Shown here: positions 1 through 6,198 of the stretch, one piece after another | Layout of the letters: each line of letters starts with the position of its first letter | Numbering within the stretch: the stretch's first letter is position 1 | Assembly: GCA_019348335.1 (NCBI GenBank) | Contig: JAHWJR010000014.1 | Coordinates: forward strand, 1-19,793 | DNA from: Actinomycetota bacterium | Lineage (GTDB): Bacteria; Actinomycetota; Acidimicrobiia; Acidimicrobiales; CADCSY01 | DNA length: 19,793 bases | Direction: 5' to 3' | Translations under genes and position numbers: made by a program | Notes under the pieces: model-generated | Databases searched by the model: none | The model's input: only the letters and a program-made list of their open reading frames with translations | What the model was told of the DNA's origin: nothing

Positions 1-583
1 GGCGTCTCGGGCGTCGAGCTCGGGCATCCCCGCTGTTGTGCCCGGTGAGGCGCCGCAGAGAACAACCGCGAGCCGCCCCACTCCGGGTACCGATCGGTGT
101 AGCCGCGGATGGCCAGGCGGCGCCCCACCCGGCAGTTGAAGAAACCGCGGTGGTGCCACCCGTCGACCAGGCCGTTGATCGAAGCGGCCGGGTTGCGGGT
201 GAGGTGCACCACGCGCAGGCGGGCGGCGGGGAACAACGAGCGTAGGAAGTCCAGGCGGAACGAGTTTCGCGGTGTCGCCAGCACGAGCGGCAGGGTCGCC
301 AGCTCGGCCGGCGAGGGACGCCGCCATGGGCTGACGAGCACGAACGGCGGCATCTCGACCAGCGCCTCGCCTGGTGGTCCCTCGGCCGGGGGCACATCGG
401 GAAACGCGGCGCGCACGGCGTCTGGCGGCAGGCGACGGCCAAGGCGAACTCGTCCACCTCCTCGGGTGCCAGGCCGGCGGCGGGACGGCCCATCTCGGCC
501 GCCACCTCATCGCCCAGCACCTGCCGGTCGTACGGCGACCACGAGCCGGGGCGCGTTGCAGGCCGCACGCCGACCGGCTTCAC
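1..583 (-). pseudogene. Sulfotransferase-like gene, 3' part outside the window, apparently frameshifted
   Basis: The minus strand below the FAD oxidoreductase encodes a sulfotransferase-like protein in two frames. A GTG start (581-583) overlaps the previous stop codon as GTGA, which suggests translational coupling. From there one frame reads about 50 plausible residues (SPYDRQVLGDEVAAEMGRP, then LAPEEVDEFALAVACR). Near 421-445 the coding signal moves to another frame, beginning around LPPDAVRAAFPDVPP and continuing with LVLATPRNSFRLDFLRSLFP and RVVHLTRNPAASINGLVDGW, then GYTDRYPEWG. The RNPAASINGL segment resembles the PAPS 3'-phosphate-binding part of sulfotransferases. After about position 75 the frame may change again, because the expected continuation is poor. 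It may be a decaying gene, or a base error in the assembly. The sulfotransferase assignment rests on recalled family patterns, and the acceptor is unknown. It is the last visible member of the operon led by the TetR gene. Confidence 0.55.
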
Positions 584-1932
584 CCGCCCGTGGAGGCAGC
601 CAGACCCGACTGGACGGCAGCGGCCGCCTTGCGTCCCGAGACGACCGCTCCCTCCATGGTGGCGACGAACCGCTGGCGGGTGTAGTCGCCAGCCAGCGCC
701 AGGCCGGGGACAGGCGTCTCCTGGTCGGGACGGAAGGCCAGGTGCCCGGGCTCGAGCGACTGGAAGTCGCGGGGCAACGGCACCAGACGATGGCCGGTCA
801 CGTGCCCTTCGAGGTCGAGACCCACCCGGCGACCCTCGGCGCACACCGTCGCCAGCACGTCGGCGGGGTCCATCTCGAGGAACCGCTCCGGCGGTGAGAG
901 GATCACCGACAGGCGACCGGGTGCGTGGCGGAACGTGGTGCGGGACTGCTCGGCGAAGCACGCCAGCGGCGTGCCGGGGCCGAAGGTGGTCCGATCGACG
1001 TCGGTGACGGGACCGTCGAGCTCCATTTGCAGCGTGACCGACGGGGTCGACGGCAGGGCCAGCATGGGCGTGAACCACGGGTGGTCCCCGACGTGGGGCC
1101 GCAGCAACTCCTGCGCCGGGCTGATCGAGGTGGCGACCACGACGTGGCGCGCCCCGATGGTCTCGCCTCCGGCCACCACACCGGCGACCCGGCTCCCCTC
1201 CATGACCAGGCGGTCGACGCCGACGCCGGTGCGGACCTCGCCTCCGGCCCGCTCGATGGCCCGAGCGATGGGCGCGCACATCACGTCGGTCATCCCGCCC
1301 ATGAACGCGCCGAGGCGCATTCGGTAGATCCGGGGAAGACCCGGCGTCATCAGCCCGAAGAACACCGCCGCCGAGAACCGCTCGGGTGGCAGAAAGAACA
1401 GTCCGGCGGTCAGCGGGACGAGGAGGCGGTCGAGGGCCCGGTCGCTGACGCCATGGGCCCGGGCGTAGTCCGCCACGGTGGAGCTGTCGAGGCGCTGGCG
1501 ATGTCGGACGTAGTCACGGACGCCGGCGAGGAAGAACGGCACCAACGAGAGCTTGTCCCTGGGCCCGAGGAAGTCGTTGTTGGCCAGGACGCCGCCCGCC
1601 GTCTTCAGCGGTCGTCGGAACGGCGCCAGCCCCAGTACGGCGCGAGGCCCGCCGTCGGGCACCCGGATCTCGATCTCGTCCTCCCAGCACACGATGTCGC
1701 CCACCTCGACACCCGCTCGGTCGAGGAGACGGGACAGCGCGCCGAAGTACCCGAGGAAGCGGTGGAGGCCCGATTCCACCGGCATCCCGTCCTCCATCCA
1801 CGACGAGGTGCGTCCCCCGACCACATCCCGGGCCTCGAGCAGCACCACCTCCACGCCCTTGGAGGTCAGTTCGTACGCGCAACTCAACCCGGCGAGGCCA
1901 CCGCCCACCACCACCACTTGCGTGTCAGCCAT
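580..1932 (-). CDS. FAD-dependent oxidoreductase, carotenoid desaturase / squalene-oxidising type
   Basis: This 450-residue protein has an N-terminal Rossmann nucleotide-binding motif (GGGLAG, residues 10-15), the FAD-ribose acidic residue at the end of the second strand (E33 in LLEARDVVGGRTSS) and the C-terminal FAD segment AGDYTRQRFVATMEGAVVSG (414-433). These are the marks of the amine oxidase / phytoene desaturase superfamily, and the length is usual for it. The family desaturates, dehydroxylates or otherwise oxidises isoprenoid hydrocarbons and related hydrophobic substrates. The exact substrate cannot be read here: carotenoid desaturase and HpnE-like squalene oxidoreductase are the nearest recalled relatives, and no other carotenoid or hopanoid gene is visible. 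It starts at ATG 1932, 51 bp after the SRPBCC gene on the same strand, with only a weak ribosome site. Its stop overlaps the GTG of the sulfotransferase-like gene. Confidence 0.85.
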   Translation of the reverse strand: MADTQVVVVGGGLAGLSCAYELTSKGVEVVLLEARDVVGGRTSSWMEDGMPVESGLHRFLGYFGALSRLLDRAGVEVGDIVCWEDEIEIRVPDGGPRAVLGLAPFRRPLKTAGGVLANNDFLGPRDKLSLVPFFLAGVRDYVRHRQRLDSSTVADYARAHGVSDRALDRLLVPLTAGLFFLPPERFSAAVFFGLMTPGLPRIYRMRLGAFMGGMTDVMCAPIARAIERAGGEVRTGVGVDRLVMEGSRVAGVVAGGETIGARHVVVATSISPAQELLRPHVGDHPWFTPMLALPSTPSVTLQMELDGPVTDVDRTTFGPGTPLACFAEQSRTTFRHAPGRLSVILSPPERFLEMDPADVLATVCAEGRRVGLDLEGHVTGHRLVPLPRDFQSLEPGHLAFRPDQETPVPGLALAGDYTRQRFVATMEGAVVSGRKAAAAVQSGLAASTGG

Positions 1933-1941
1933 GGTGGCTGG

Positions 1942-1968
1942 ACCTGTCCTGCCCAGGGGGACACAGGT
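1942..1968. repeat. Inverted repeat in the SRPBCC/FAD-oxidoreductase gap
   Basis: ACCTGT at 1942-1947 is repeated in inverse at 1963-1968, with an imperfect inner CCC/GGG pairing. It lies directly upstream of the FAD oxidoreductase start and could fold in the mRNA over that gene's weak ribosome site. With only six perfect outer pairs it may be chance. Confidence 0.25.
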
Positions 1969-1983
1969 TCGTCACCGGCCTCC

Positions 1984-2436
1984 TCACAGCTCCGCTCGCT
2001 GCGCTTGTCGCTGCTCGGCCAGCTTCTTGAGCCGACGGAGGAGCTCGGCGTTGCGCAGCCACAGGATGGCGTCGAGGGCGCGGTTCCAGACCTTCGCCGC
2101 GGGGCCGGCGACGGGGTACTCCTCGACCTCGATCTCCGTCAGGCCGCCCCGGGGCTCGAGCCGGAAGGCCGTGCGGTTGACGGCGAAGGGCCGCATGCCG
2201 GCGTCGAGCACCAGCTGGCGCGGCGAGTCGGCCTCGACCACTCGGGTGGTGTCCCGGAGCACCAGCGGGCCGACACCGAGGGTGGGGTGGAACCCGGACC
2301 CCGGCTCGGGGAAGGCGGGCTCGAAGTGACGGACCAACTTGTTGCCCACCACGAACCTGGCGTAGGCCCGTGGATCGGAGAGCACGGCGAAGATCGTCTC
2401 CGGCGACGCTTGCACCATCGTGCGGTTGCGGGACAT
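1984..2436 (-). CDS. SRPBCC (START-like) family protein
   Basis: A 150-residue protein that begins MSRNRTMVQASPETIFAVLS and continues DPRAYARFVVGNKLVRHFEP. The opening 'ASPETIFAVLSDPRAYARFV' is typical of the polyketide-cyclase/SRPBCC fold, in which a helix-grip fold forms a hydrophobic ligand pocket. The C-terminal helix is long and charged (ELLRRLKKLAEQRQAQRAEL). Members bind or modify lipids, sterols and polyketides, and many have no known catalysis. I chose ATG 2436 because the fold starts there and a good ribosome site (TGAGGAG) overlaps the stop of the upstream SDR gene. The open frame continues further 5' but there only shadows the SDR gene. Its place between a dehydrogenase and a desaturase-like enzyme suggests a hydrophobic-substrate carrier or auxiliary enzyme, which is inference. 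Confidence 0.8.
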   Translation of the reverse strand: MSRNRTMVQASPETIFAVLSDPRAYARFVVGNKLVRHFEPAFPEPGSGFHPTLGVGPLVLRDTTRVVEADSPRQLVLDAGMRPFAVNRTAFRLEPRGGLTEIEVEEYPVAGPAAKVWNRALDAILWLRNAELLRRLKKLAEQRQAQRAEL

Positions 2437-2446
2437 CAGCCGCTCC

Positions 2447-3265
2447 TCACAGGCCCAGGACGGCGCGGATGGCACGGTCCTTGAGCGGGCTGGGGACCAC
2501 CAGGTCGAGGACCTGGAGGACTCGGGCGTCGGTGCCCACCACGTAATGGGCTCGGGGCCGCCCCGCGGTGAGGGACGTCCCGATGGCCTCGGCCACCGGC
2601 TCGGGCCCTCGCATGGTCGGACGCAGGCGGTGCAGGATCCGCAGCAACCGTTCATACGGCACCGAGTACGGCGAACCAGTCCCCCGGCGCACCAGCTCGT
2701 CTTCCGCCTTGTCCCAGATGCCGGTGTCGATCCCGCCGGGCTCGATGAGGACGACTTCGACGCCCCACGACGCCACCTCCCGGCGGAGGGCGTCGGTGGC
2801 CGCGGATAGTGCGTGCTTCGTCGCCTGGTACCACCCGACCATGGCGCCGGTCACGTGGGCGGTGATCGAGGAGACGTTGACGATCCTGCCCTCACCGCGC
2901 TGGCGCATGGCGGGCAACGCCAGCTGGGCCAGCCGCACGGGCGCCACGACCATGGCCTCGAGCTGGCGAGCGGCGTCCTCGGGAGGGACGTCGACCAGGG
3001 CGCCGACGTTCATGTAGCCGGCGTTGTTCACCAAGCCCCACGGACGGAGCTCGGAGACGAGGCGTTCGGCCGCCTCGGCGTCGTCGAGCTCGAGCACCAC
3101 CGGCGCCACGTCGACACCCGCCTCCGCCACCGCCTTGGCCAGGTCCGCGGCACGGTCATCCGAACGGGCCGACCCCGTCACCTCGAAGCCGAGCCGAGCC
3201 AGGTGGACGACCGTTGCCAGCCCGATTCCTTTGTCGGCCCCCGTCACGAGGACCCTGCGCGCCAT
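2447..3265 (-). CDS. Short-chain dehydrogenase/reductase (SDR)
   Basis: A classical SDR of 272 residues. It has the nucleotide-binding motif TGADKGIG (residues 8-15), NNAG (80-83), a catalytic serine in NVSSITAHVTGAM (about S133), and Y146-x3-K150 in WYQATKHAL. All catalytic residues are present, so it should be an active NAD(P)-dependent alcohol dehydrogenase or ketone reductase. The substrate is not evident. ATG 3265 gives the usual short N-terminus before the Rossmann fold; an upstream in-frame start at 3298 would add 11 unlikely residues. It is preceded by the TetR gene on the same strand (111-bp gap) and followed after 10 bp by the SRPBCC gene, whose ribosome site overlaps the SDR stop. 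Confidence 0.9.
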   Translation of the reverse strand: MARRVLVTGADKGIGLATVVHLARLGFEVTGSARSDDRAADLAKAVAEAGVDVAPVVLELDDAEAAERLVSELRPWGLVNNAGYMNVGALVDVPPEDAARQLEAMVVAPVRLAQLALPAMRQRGEGRIVNVSSITAHVTGAMVGWYQATKHALSAATDALRREVASWGVEVVLIEPGGIDTGIWDKAEDELVRRGTGSPYSVPYERLLRILHRLRPTMRGPEPVAEAIGTSLTAGRPRAHYVVGTDARVLQVLDLVVPSPLKDRAIRAVLGL

Positions 3266-3376
3266 GGCCCCCGTGTACCCCACAGCGCCTGTTGCCAACG
3301 ATCGTCGACGGGGCGGGCTCGTGGTGCAGGCGGGGCCACCGCCACCGGGAGATCGGGCTCTCGAGTTCGTGCCGTG

Positions 3377-4135
3377 TCAGTGTCTGGCCGCCCGCCCCTT
3401 CGCCCGGGCAGCGTGCTTTGCCTGCAGGCCGGCGAGGATGAGGTCGAGGCCGTACTCGAAGCGCCGCCCCCTCTTGGGGCCGGTGAGGTACGGCGCCAGC
3501 GCCACGATGTTCGGGATCTCGTCTGGCGGGAGCGCCGAGAAGAAGGCCCGGACGATCTGGTGGACGTCACCTTGCTCGCCGTCGTGTGCCAGGCCGTCGT
3601 CTGCGGGGTCGACCTCGCCGATCTGCTCGAAGCCGATGGTGTAGTTGAACAGGGCGAAGAAGGCGTTGACCGTTCCTGCCCGGGTGAAGCCGGCTTCTCG
3701 AAGCACAGAGAGCGCATGGTCGATGGCCCGTAGCCCGTTGGGACCGATCTTCACCCGTTCGCGGTAGACACTGGCGATCCCCGGGTGGGCCGTGAGCACC
3801 AGGTGGTAGCTCCGGAACATGGCGCGGAGTCGACCGGCCCAGTCGCTGCCGCGAGGAGCGCTGAGGTCGATCTCGCCCAGCACCAGGTCGAGCATGAGGT
3901 CCAGCAGCTCTTCCTTGTTGCGCACGTAGCTGTAGGGAGCCATCGGCGAGGTGCCGAGCTCGGTGGCCAGCTTCCGGAAGGTCAAGGCGTCGACGCCGTG
4001 TTGGTCGACCAGTCGTAGCGCCGCCTCGACCACCCGGCGACGGGTCAGTGGTGGCCGGTTGTCGTCCGCGACGGGCTCGCTTCCGAGCCACCTCGGCCCC
4101 GTGCCCTGACCAGCCGTTTGGCCCTCTGTGGCCAC
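3377..4135 (-). CDS. TetR/AcrR family transcriptional regulator
   Basis: A regulator of about 252 residues. After a polar N-terminal tail comes a TetR DNA-binding domain (about residues 31-81): TRRRVVEAALRLVDQHGVDA, then LTFRKLATELGTSPMAPYSY and VRNKEELLDLMLD. The C-terminal ligand domain has hydrophobic and aromatic helices (NAFFALFNYTIGFEQIGEVD) like the TetR_C group. Start: GTG 4135 is preceded by a GAGAGG ribosome site 5 nt upstream. A longer reading from 4225 would add 30 arginine-rich residues that look non-coding. It is the first gene of the minus-strand run into the SDR, SRPBCC, FAD oxidoreductase and sulfotransferase-like genes, and it is divergent from padR. It probably represses its own operon in response to a small hydrophobic ligand (inference). 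Confidence 0.9.
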   Translation of the reverse strand: MATEGQTAGQGTGPRWLGSEPVADDNRPPLTRRRVVEAALRLVDQHGVDALTFRKLATELGTSPMAPYSYVRNKEELLDLMLDLVLGEIDLSAPRGSDWAGRLRAMFRSYHLVLTAHPGIASVYRERVKIGPNGLRAIDHALSVLREAGFTRAGTVNAFFALFNYTIGFEQIGEVDPADDGLAHDGEQGDVHQIVRAFFSALPPDEIPNIVALAPYLTGPKRGRRFEYGLDLILAGLQAKHAARAKGRAARH

Positions 4136-4368
4136 GCGACCCTCTCTTCCGCGTCGCCTCCTGTGTAGGTCCAGGGTACAGCAACGTTGCGAACGCAAGG
4201 AGCGGCGAGTCGGAGCACCGGCCACGTCCTCGCCCAGCAGCCACGTCCAGGTACGGCCTCGATCGTGCCTTGACGCCCTTGCTCGTCGAGATTACAACGT
4301 ACAGGATCAAGCGCTGACACCTGCAGGCTCGGTGTGGCGATCATCGAGCGATCACAGAGGAGTCGGGC
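4136..4368. promoter_or_regulatory. Divergent tetR/padR promoter region with a perfect palindrome
   Basis: This 233-bp region contains no convincing gene. For the plus strand, TTGACG (4270-4275), a 17-bp spacer and TACAAC (4293-4298) form a plausible sigma-70-type promoter for padR with a leader of about 60 nt. On the tetR side a perfect 10-bp palindrome, GCAACGTTGC (4181-4190), lies just upstream of a possible minus-strand -10 (TACCCT, complement of 4173-4178), which is where a TetR operator would act. No clear -35 is visible for tetR. Confidence 0.45.
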
Positions 4369-4869
4369 ATGTCCGGTGCGAACGCTTCGCTGGGAGCGGC
4401 CATGGCCGAACCGATGGACCCGGCAAGGCCGGCGCCATCGTTCGACGACGTTCGATCCCGCAGCCTCCTCCGACCCGCCATCCTGCTGTTGTTGAACGAT
4501 CAGGAGGGCCATGGCTACGAGCTCATGGGGCGCCTGGCCGAGCTCGGGGCGGAGGTCCCGCCCACCACCGGAGCGCTGTACCGCTCGCTGCGGGTCATGG
4601 CTGACGAGGGCCTGGTCCGTTCCTACTGGAACACCTCCGAGCGGGGCCCGGCCCGGCGGGTCTACGCCATCACCCCGCTGGGCGAGCAGCGTCTCGAGCA
4701 GCTCATGTCGGGCCTGTCGAACCTGCTGCGTACCGTGCAGCACATCGTCGACCGCTACCGGAACCGAGCGGAGCTCTTCCCACCGCACGAGGAGACACCG
4801 CATGACGTCTTGGCTCGACGTCATGACTCGAGAGGTCGGCGATCTGAGCGGGGTACCGTCGCGCTGTGA
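4369..4869 (+). CDS. PadR family transcriptional regulator
   Basis: A 166-residue protein with a PadR winged helix at about residues 33-105. It has the hallmark start of helix 1 (LLRPAILLLLNDQEGHGYEL), the recognition region (TTGALYRSLRVMADEGLVRS) and the wing (GPARRVYAITPLGEQRL). It is followed by a short dimerisation helix. Start ATG 4369 has a strong GAGGAG ribosome site 6 nt upstream; a second ATG (codon 12) would still keep the whole domain. PadR proteins are usually repressors that respond to small aromatic or drug-like ligands. Its stop overlaps the GTG start of the next gene, so the two proteins are probably made together. The target is not shown by the sequence, but the divergent tetR operon is a candidate. 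Confidence 0.9.
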   Translation: MSGANASLGAAMAEPMDPARPAPSFDDVRSRSLLRPAILLLLNDQEGHGYELMGRLAELGAEVPPTTGALYRSLRVMADEGLVRSYWNTSERGPARRVYAITPLGEQRLEQLMSGLSNLLRTVQHIVDRYRNRAELFPPHEETPHDVLARRHDSRGRRSERGTVAL

Positions 4870-5132
4870 GTGGCCCGCGACTGCCCGGTGGGGTCGTGCA
4901 CAAACTTCCAGGAGACCTACGCAAGGCGCTGGTCGCCAACGCGACGGCGCTCGATGCCTGGAACGACATCACGCCTCTCGCCCGCAACGAGTTCATCTGC
5001 TGGGTCGAGGATGCCAAGCAGGCAGTGACCCGGGAACGCCGCATCCGACGGACCACGGAGGAGCTGGAGGAAGGCCAGCGTCGGCCCTGCTGCTGGCCAG
5101 GGTGCAAGCACCGTGAGCGGACCGGCCGATAG
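4866..5132 (+). CDS. Small YdeI/OmpD-associated-like protein
   Basis: An 88-residue protein that starts at GTG 4866 and overlaps the padR stop (GTGA). Its core, DLRKALVANATALDAWNDIT, LARNEFICWVEDAKQAVTRE and RRIRRTTEELEEGQRR, matches the helical C-terminal module of the YdeI/OmpD-associated family (recalled pattern: alternating helices, a xxYxxWIExAKxxxTRxxRI-like stretch and a final helix). Full YdeI proteins carry an additional N-terminal domain, so this is the stand-alone short form. The tail CCWPGCKHRERTGR has three cysteines and a histidine close together, which is unusual and could bind a metal. The function of the family is poorly known. Coupling to padR suggests a shared regulatory response. 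Confidence 0.75.
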   Translation: MSGPRLPGGVVHKLPGDLRKALVANATALDAWNDITPLARNEFICWVEDAKQAVTRERRIRRTTEELEEGQRRPCCWPGCKHRERTGR

Positions 5133-5169
5133 CCGATAGCAGCCGGCGCCGGGGGTCGAGATTCGCCGG

Positions 5170-5243
5170 CGCCCCCGGCAGGACTCGAACCTGCGACCCG
5201 CTGCTTAGAAGGCAGCCGCTCTGTCCAACTGAGCTACAGGGGC
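5170..5243 (-). tRNA. tRNA-Arg (anticodon UCU)
   Basis: The minus strand folds as a complete 74-nt cloverleaf. The acceptor stem GCCCCTG/CGGGGGC has one G-U pair, the D arm is GCTCAGTTGGACAGAGC, the anticodon stem GCTGC/GCAGC encloses loop CTTCTAA (anticodon TCT, reads AGA), and the T arm GCAGG-TTCGAGT-CCTGC is perfect. The discriminator is G, and the 3' CCA is not encoded. It is convergent with the YdeI-like gene. AGA is a rare codon in such a GC-rich genome. Confidence 0.97.
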
Positions 5244-5323
5244 TCGCGTGCCACGGTACCGCTGGCAAGACCGTGCGGGCAGCGCCGACCCGGGGCTCAC
5301 GCAGAGGCGCCGCTGGGAGCCGA

Positions 5324-5329
5324 TAGGAT
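5324..5329 (+). promoter_or_regulatory. -10 element of the tRNA-His/tRNA-Lys unit
   Basis: TAGGAT ends 12 bp before the tRNA-His G-1 and would place transcription initiation near 5336. No recognisable -35 lies 17 bp upstream, which is common in GC-rich actinobacterial promoters. Confidence 0.4.
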
Positions 5330-5341
5330 GCCTGCGGCCAC

Positions 5342-5417
5342 GGTGGCCGTAGCTCAGTCAGGTTAGAGCGCCGCGTTGTGGTCGCGGATGTCGGGGGTTC
5401 GAATCCCCTCGGTCACC
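5342..5417 (+). tRNA. tRNA-His (anticodon GUG)
   Basis: A complete cloverleaf with acceptor GTGGCCG/CGGTCAC, D arm GCTCAGTCAGGTTAGAGC, anticodon stem CCGCG/CGCGG around loop TTGTGGT (anticodon GTG) and T arm GGGGG-TTCGAAT-CCCCT. The genome-encoded G at 5342 (G-1) faces C73 at 5417, the identity element required by histidyl-tRNA synthetase. CCA is not encoded. It is followed 44 bp later by tRNA-Lys on the same strand. Confidence 0.97.
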
Positions 5418-5461
5418 CTTCACGCTGGTCCGATCCGGTTTTGGCCGGGCGGGCCGGTTGC

Positions 5462-5536
5462 GCGCCTCTAGCTCAACGGCAGAGCAACGGACTCTTAATC
5501 CGCAGGTTCTGGGTTCGAATCCCAGGGGGCGCACCA
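5462..5536 (+). tRNA. tRNA-Lys (anticodon CUU), CCA encoded
   Basis: Cloverleaf with acceptor GCGCCTC/GGGGCGC, D arm GCTCAACGGCAGAGC, anticodon loop CTCTTAA (anticodon CTT, reads AAG) and T arm CTGGG-TTCGAAT-CCCAG. Discriminator A is at 5533 and a genome-encoded CCA follows at 5534-5536, unlike its two tRNA neighbours. The first pair of the anticodon stem is an A-C mismatch. A hairpin follows immediately. Confidence 0.97.
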
Positions 5537-5558
5537 TCGCAGCACCGGCCGGCTGCGA
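5537..5558 (+). terminator. Hairpin directly after tRNA-Lys
   Basis: TCGCAGC (5537-5543) pairs with GCTGCGA (5552-5558) around an 8-nt loop and begins on the base after the encoded CCA. There is no T tract, as in many GC-rich actinobacterial terminators. It probably ends the His-Lys tRNA transcript. Confidence 0.55.
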
Positions 5559-5605
5559 CGTGGCCGGGCGTTTGTCCAAGCGGACCCGTGGGGAACCTGC
5601 GGGGC

Positions 5606-6022
5606 ATGCGGAATGGGGGTGCGCGCACCGCTGACGTGCCGCGCTGCCTGGCCCTCCTCTTGGTGCTCGGCGCCCTCATCGTCGCGGCCGCCTGCCCCCG
5701 CGGGGTGCTGGCCACCCTGCGCCTGGCGAACCTTGGCGAGACCCAGCCGGTCGAGGGGGTCGCCTCCGGACTGGAGATGGACGAGCCCCGGCAAGAGGCG
5801 GTCGTCGCCATTGCGCCGCTGATCCGGCGGCGGATGTTGGGCACGCCGGCACCGTCCCTCCCGTCGTCGGACACGGAGGGCGCAGCGCCCCTTGTCACCA
5901 CGCTCGCCCTGACCGCGCTCGCCGGGTCGTTGGTCTTCCCGCCCCGGTCACGGACGCTCCAGCCCGCCATCGCCTTGGCCCGGCGTCAGCGAGCCCCACC
6001 GCTCCAGCACGCCTCCATCTGA
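5606..6022 (+). CDS. Small hypothetical membrane or secreted protein
   Basis: I do not recognise this 138-residue protein. It has a basic N-terminus followed by a strongly hydrophobic stretch (CLALLLVLGALIVAAACP, about residues 14-31), which looks like a signal peptide or membrane anchor. The cysteine after AAA is only a weak lipobox. A second hydrophobic stretch (LVTTLALTALAGSLVFPP, about residues 98-115) precedes a basic tail. This two-anchor layout with a roughly 65-residue polar middle suggests an envelope protein. Codon use is GC3-rich like its neighbours, which supports coding. ATG 5606 has GGGG just upstream, and an in-frame GTG at 5588 is an alternative. It lies 176 bp before the antiporter gene on the same strand. 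Confidence 0.5.
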   Translation: MRNGGARTADVPRCLALLLVLGALIVAAACPRGVLATLRLANLGETQPVEGVASGLEMDEPRQEAVVAIAPLIRRRMLGTPAPSLPSSDTEGAAPLVTTLALTALAGSLVFPPRSRTLQPAIALARRQRAPPLQHASI

Positions 6023-6095
6023 ACCGGCAGCGGGGCCACCTCCGCTCGCGACTCCGGCGTCCCCACTGGGCGCGACTGCGCCGCCGGCGGCATAC

Positions 6096-6119
6096 CCATC
6101 TGTGGCAGCGACCAGATGG
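6096..6119 (+). other. Inverted repeat upstream of the antiporter gene
   Basis: CCATCTG (6096-6102) and CAGATGG (6113-6119) form a 7-bp perfect inverted repeat with a 10-nt loop in the 176-bp non-coding stretch 6023-6198. It could be an operator or a leader hairpin. No other feature, including any known riboswitch pattern, is evident in this gap. Confidence 0.3.
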
Positions 6120-6198
6120 TGGAAGGCCACGCCGCTGCCGGGGCGTCCCGCGGCACCAGCGACAACGCGTCAGCAGCTCGAGCGACTGGAGCATCATC

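Noticed and set aside
925..2484. Long open frame on the plus strand opposite the FAD oxidoreductase and SRPBCC genes
   Set aside because: It is composed mostly of A, R, G, D, H and P with no domain pattern, and it covers two well-supported minus-strand genes.
2437..2655. Longer start for the SRPBCC protein
   Set aside because: The extra residues are an out-of-frame reading of the SDR gene. ATG 2436 has a good ribosome site.
5170..5558. Integration site of a mobile element at the tRNA cluster
   Set aside because: No integrase, transposase or repeat of a tRNA 3' end is visible within the window.
5358..5970. Open frames on both strands across the tRNA genes
   Set aside because: The tRNA cloverleaves explain the sequence, and translated tRNA fragments (for example 'VRIPGGAP') are a familiar artefact.
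6023..6198. Riboswitch ahead of the antiporter
   Set aside because: Only one 7-bp inverted repeat is present, and nothing matches the conserved cores of known ion or nucleotide riboswitches that I can recall.
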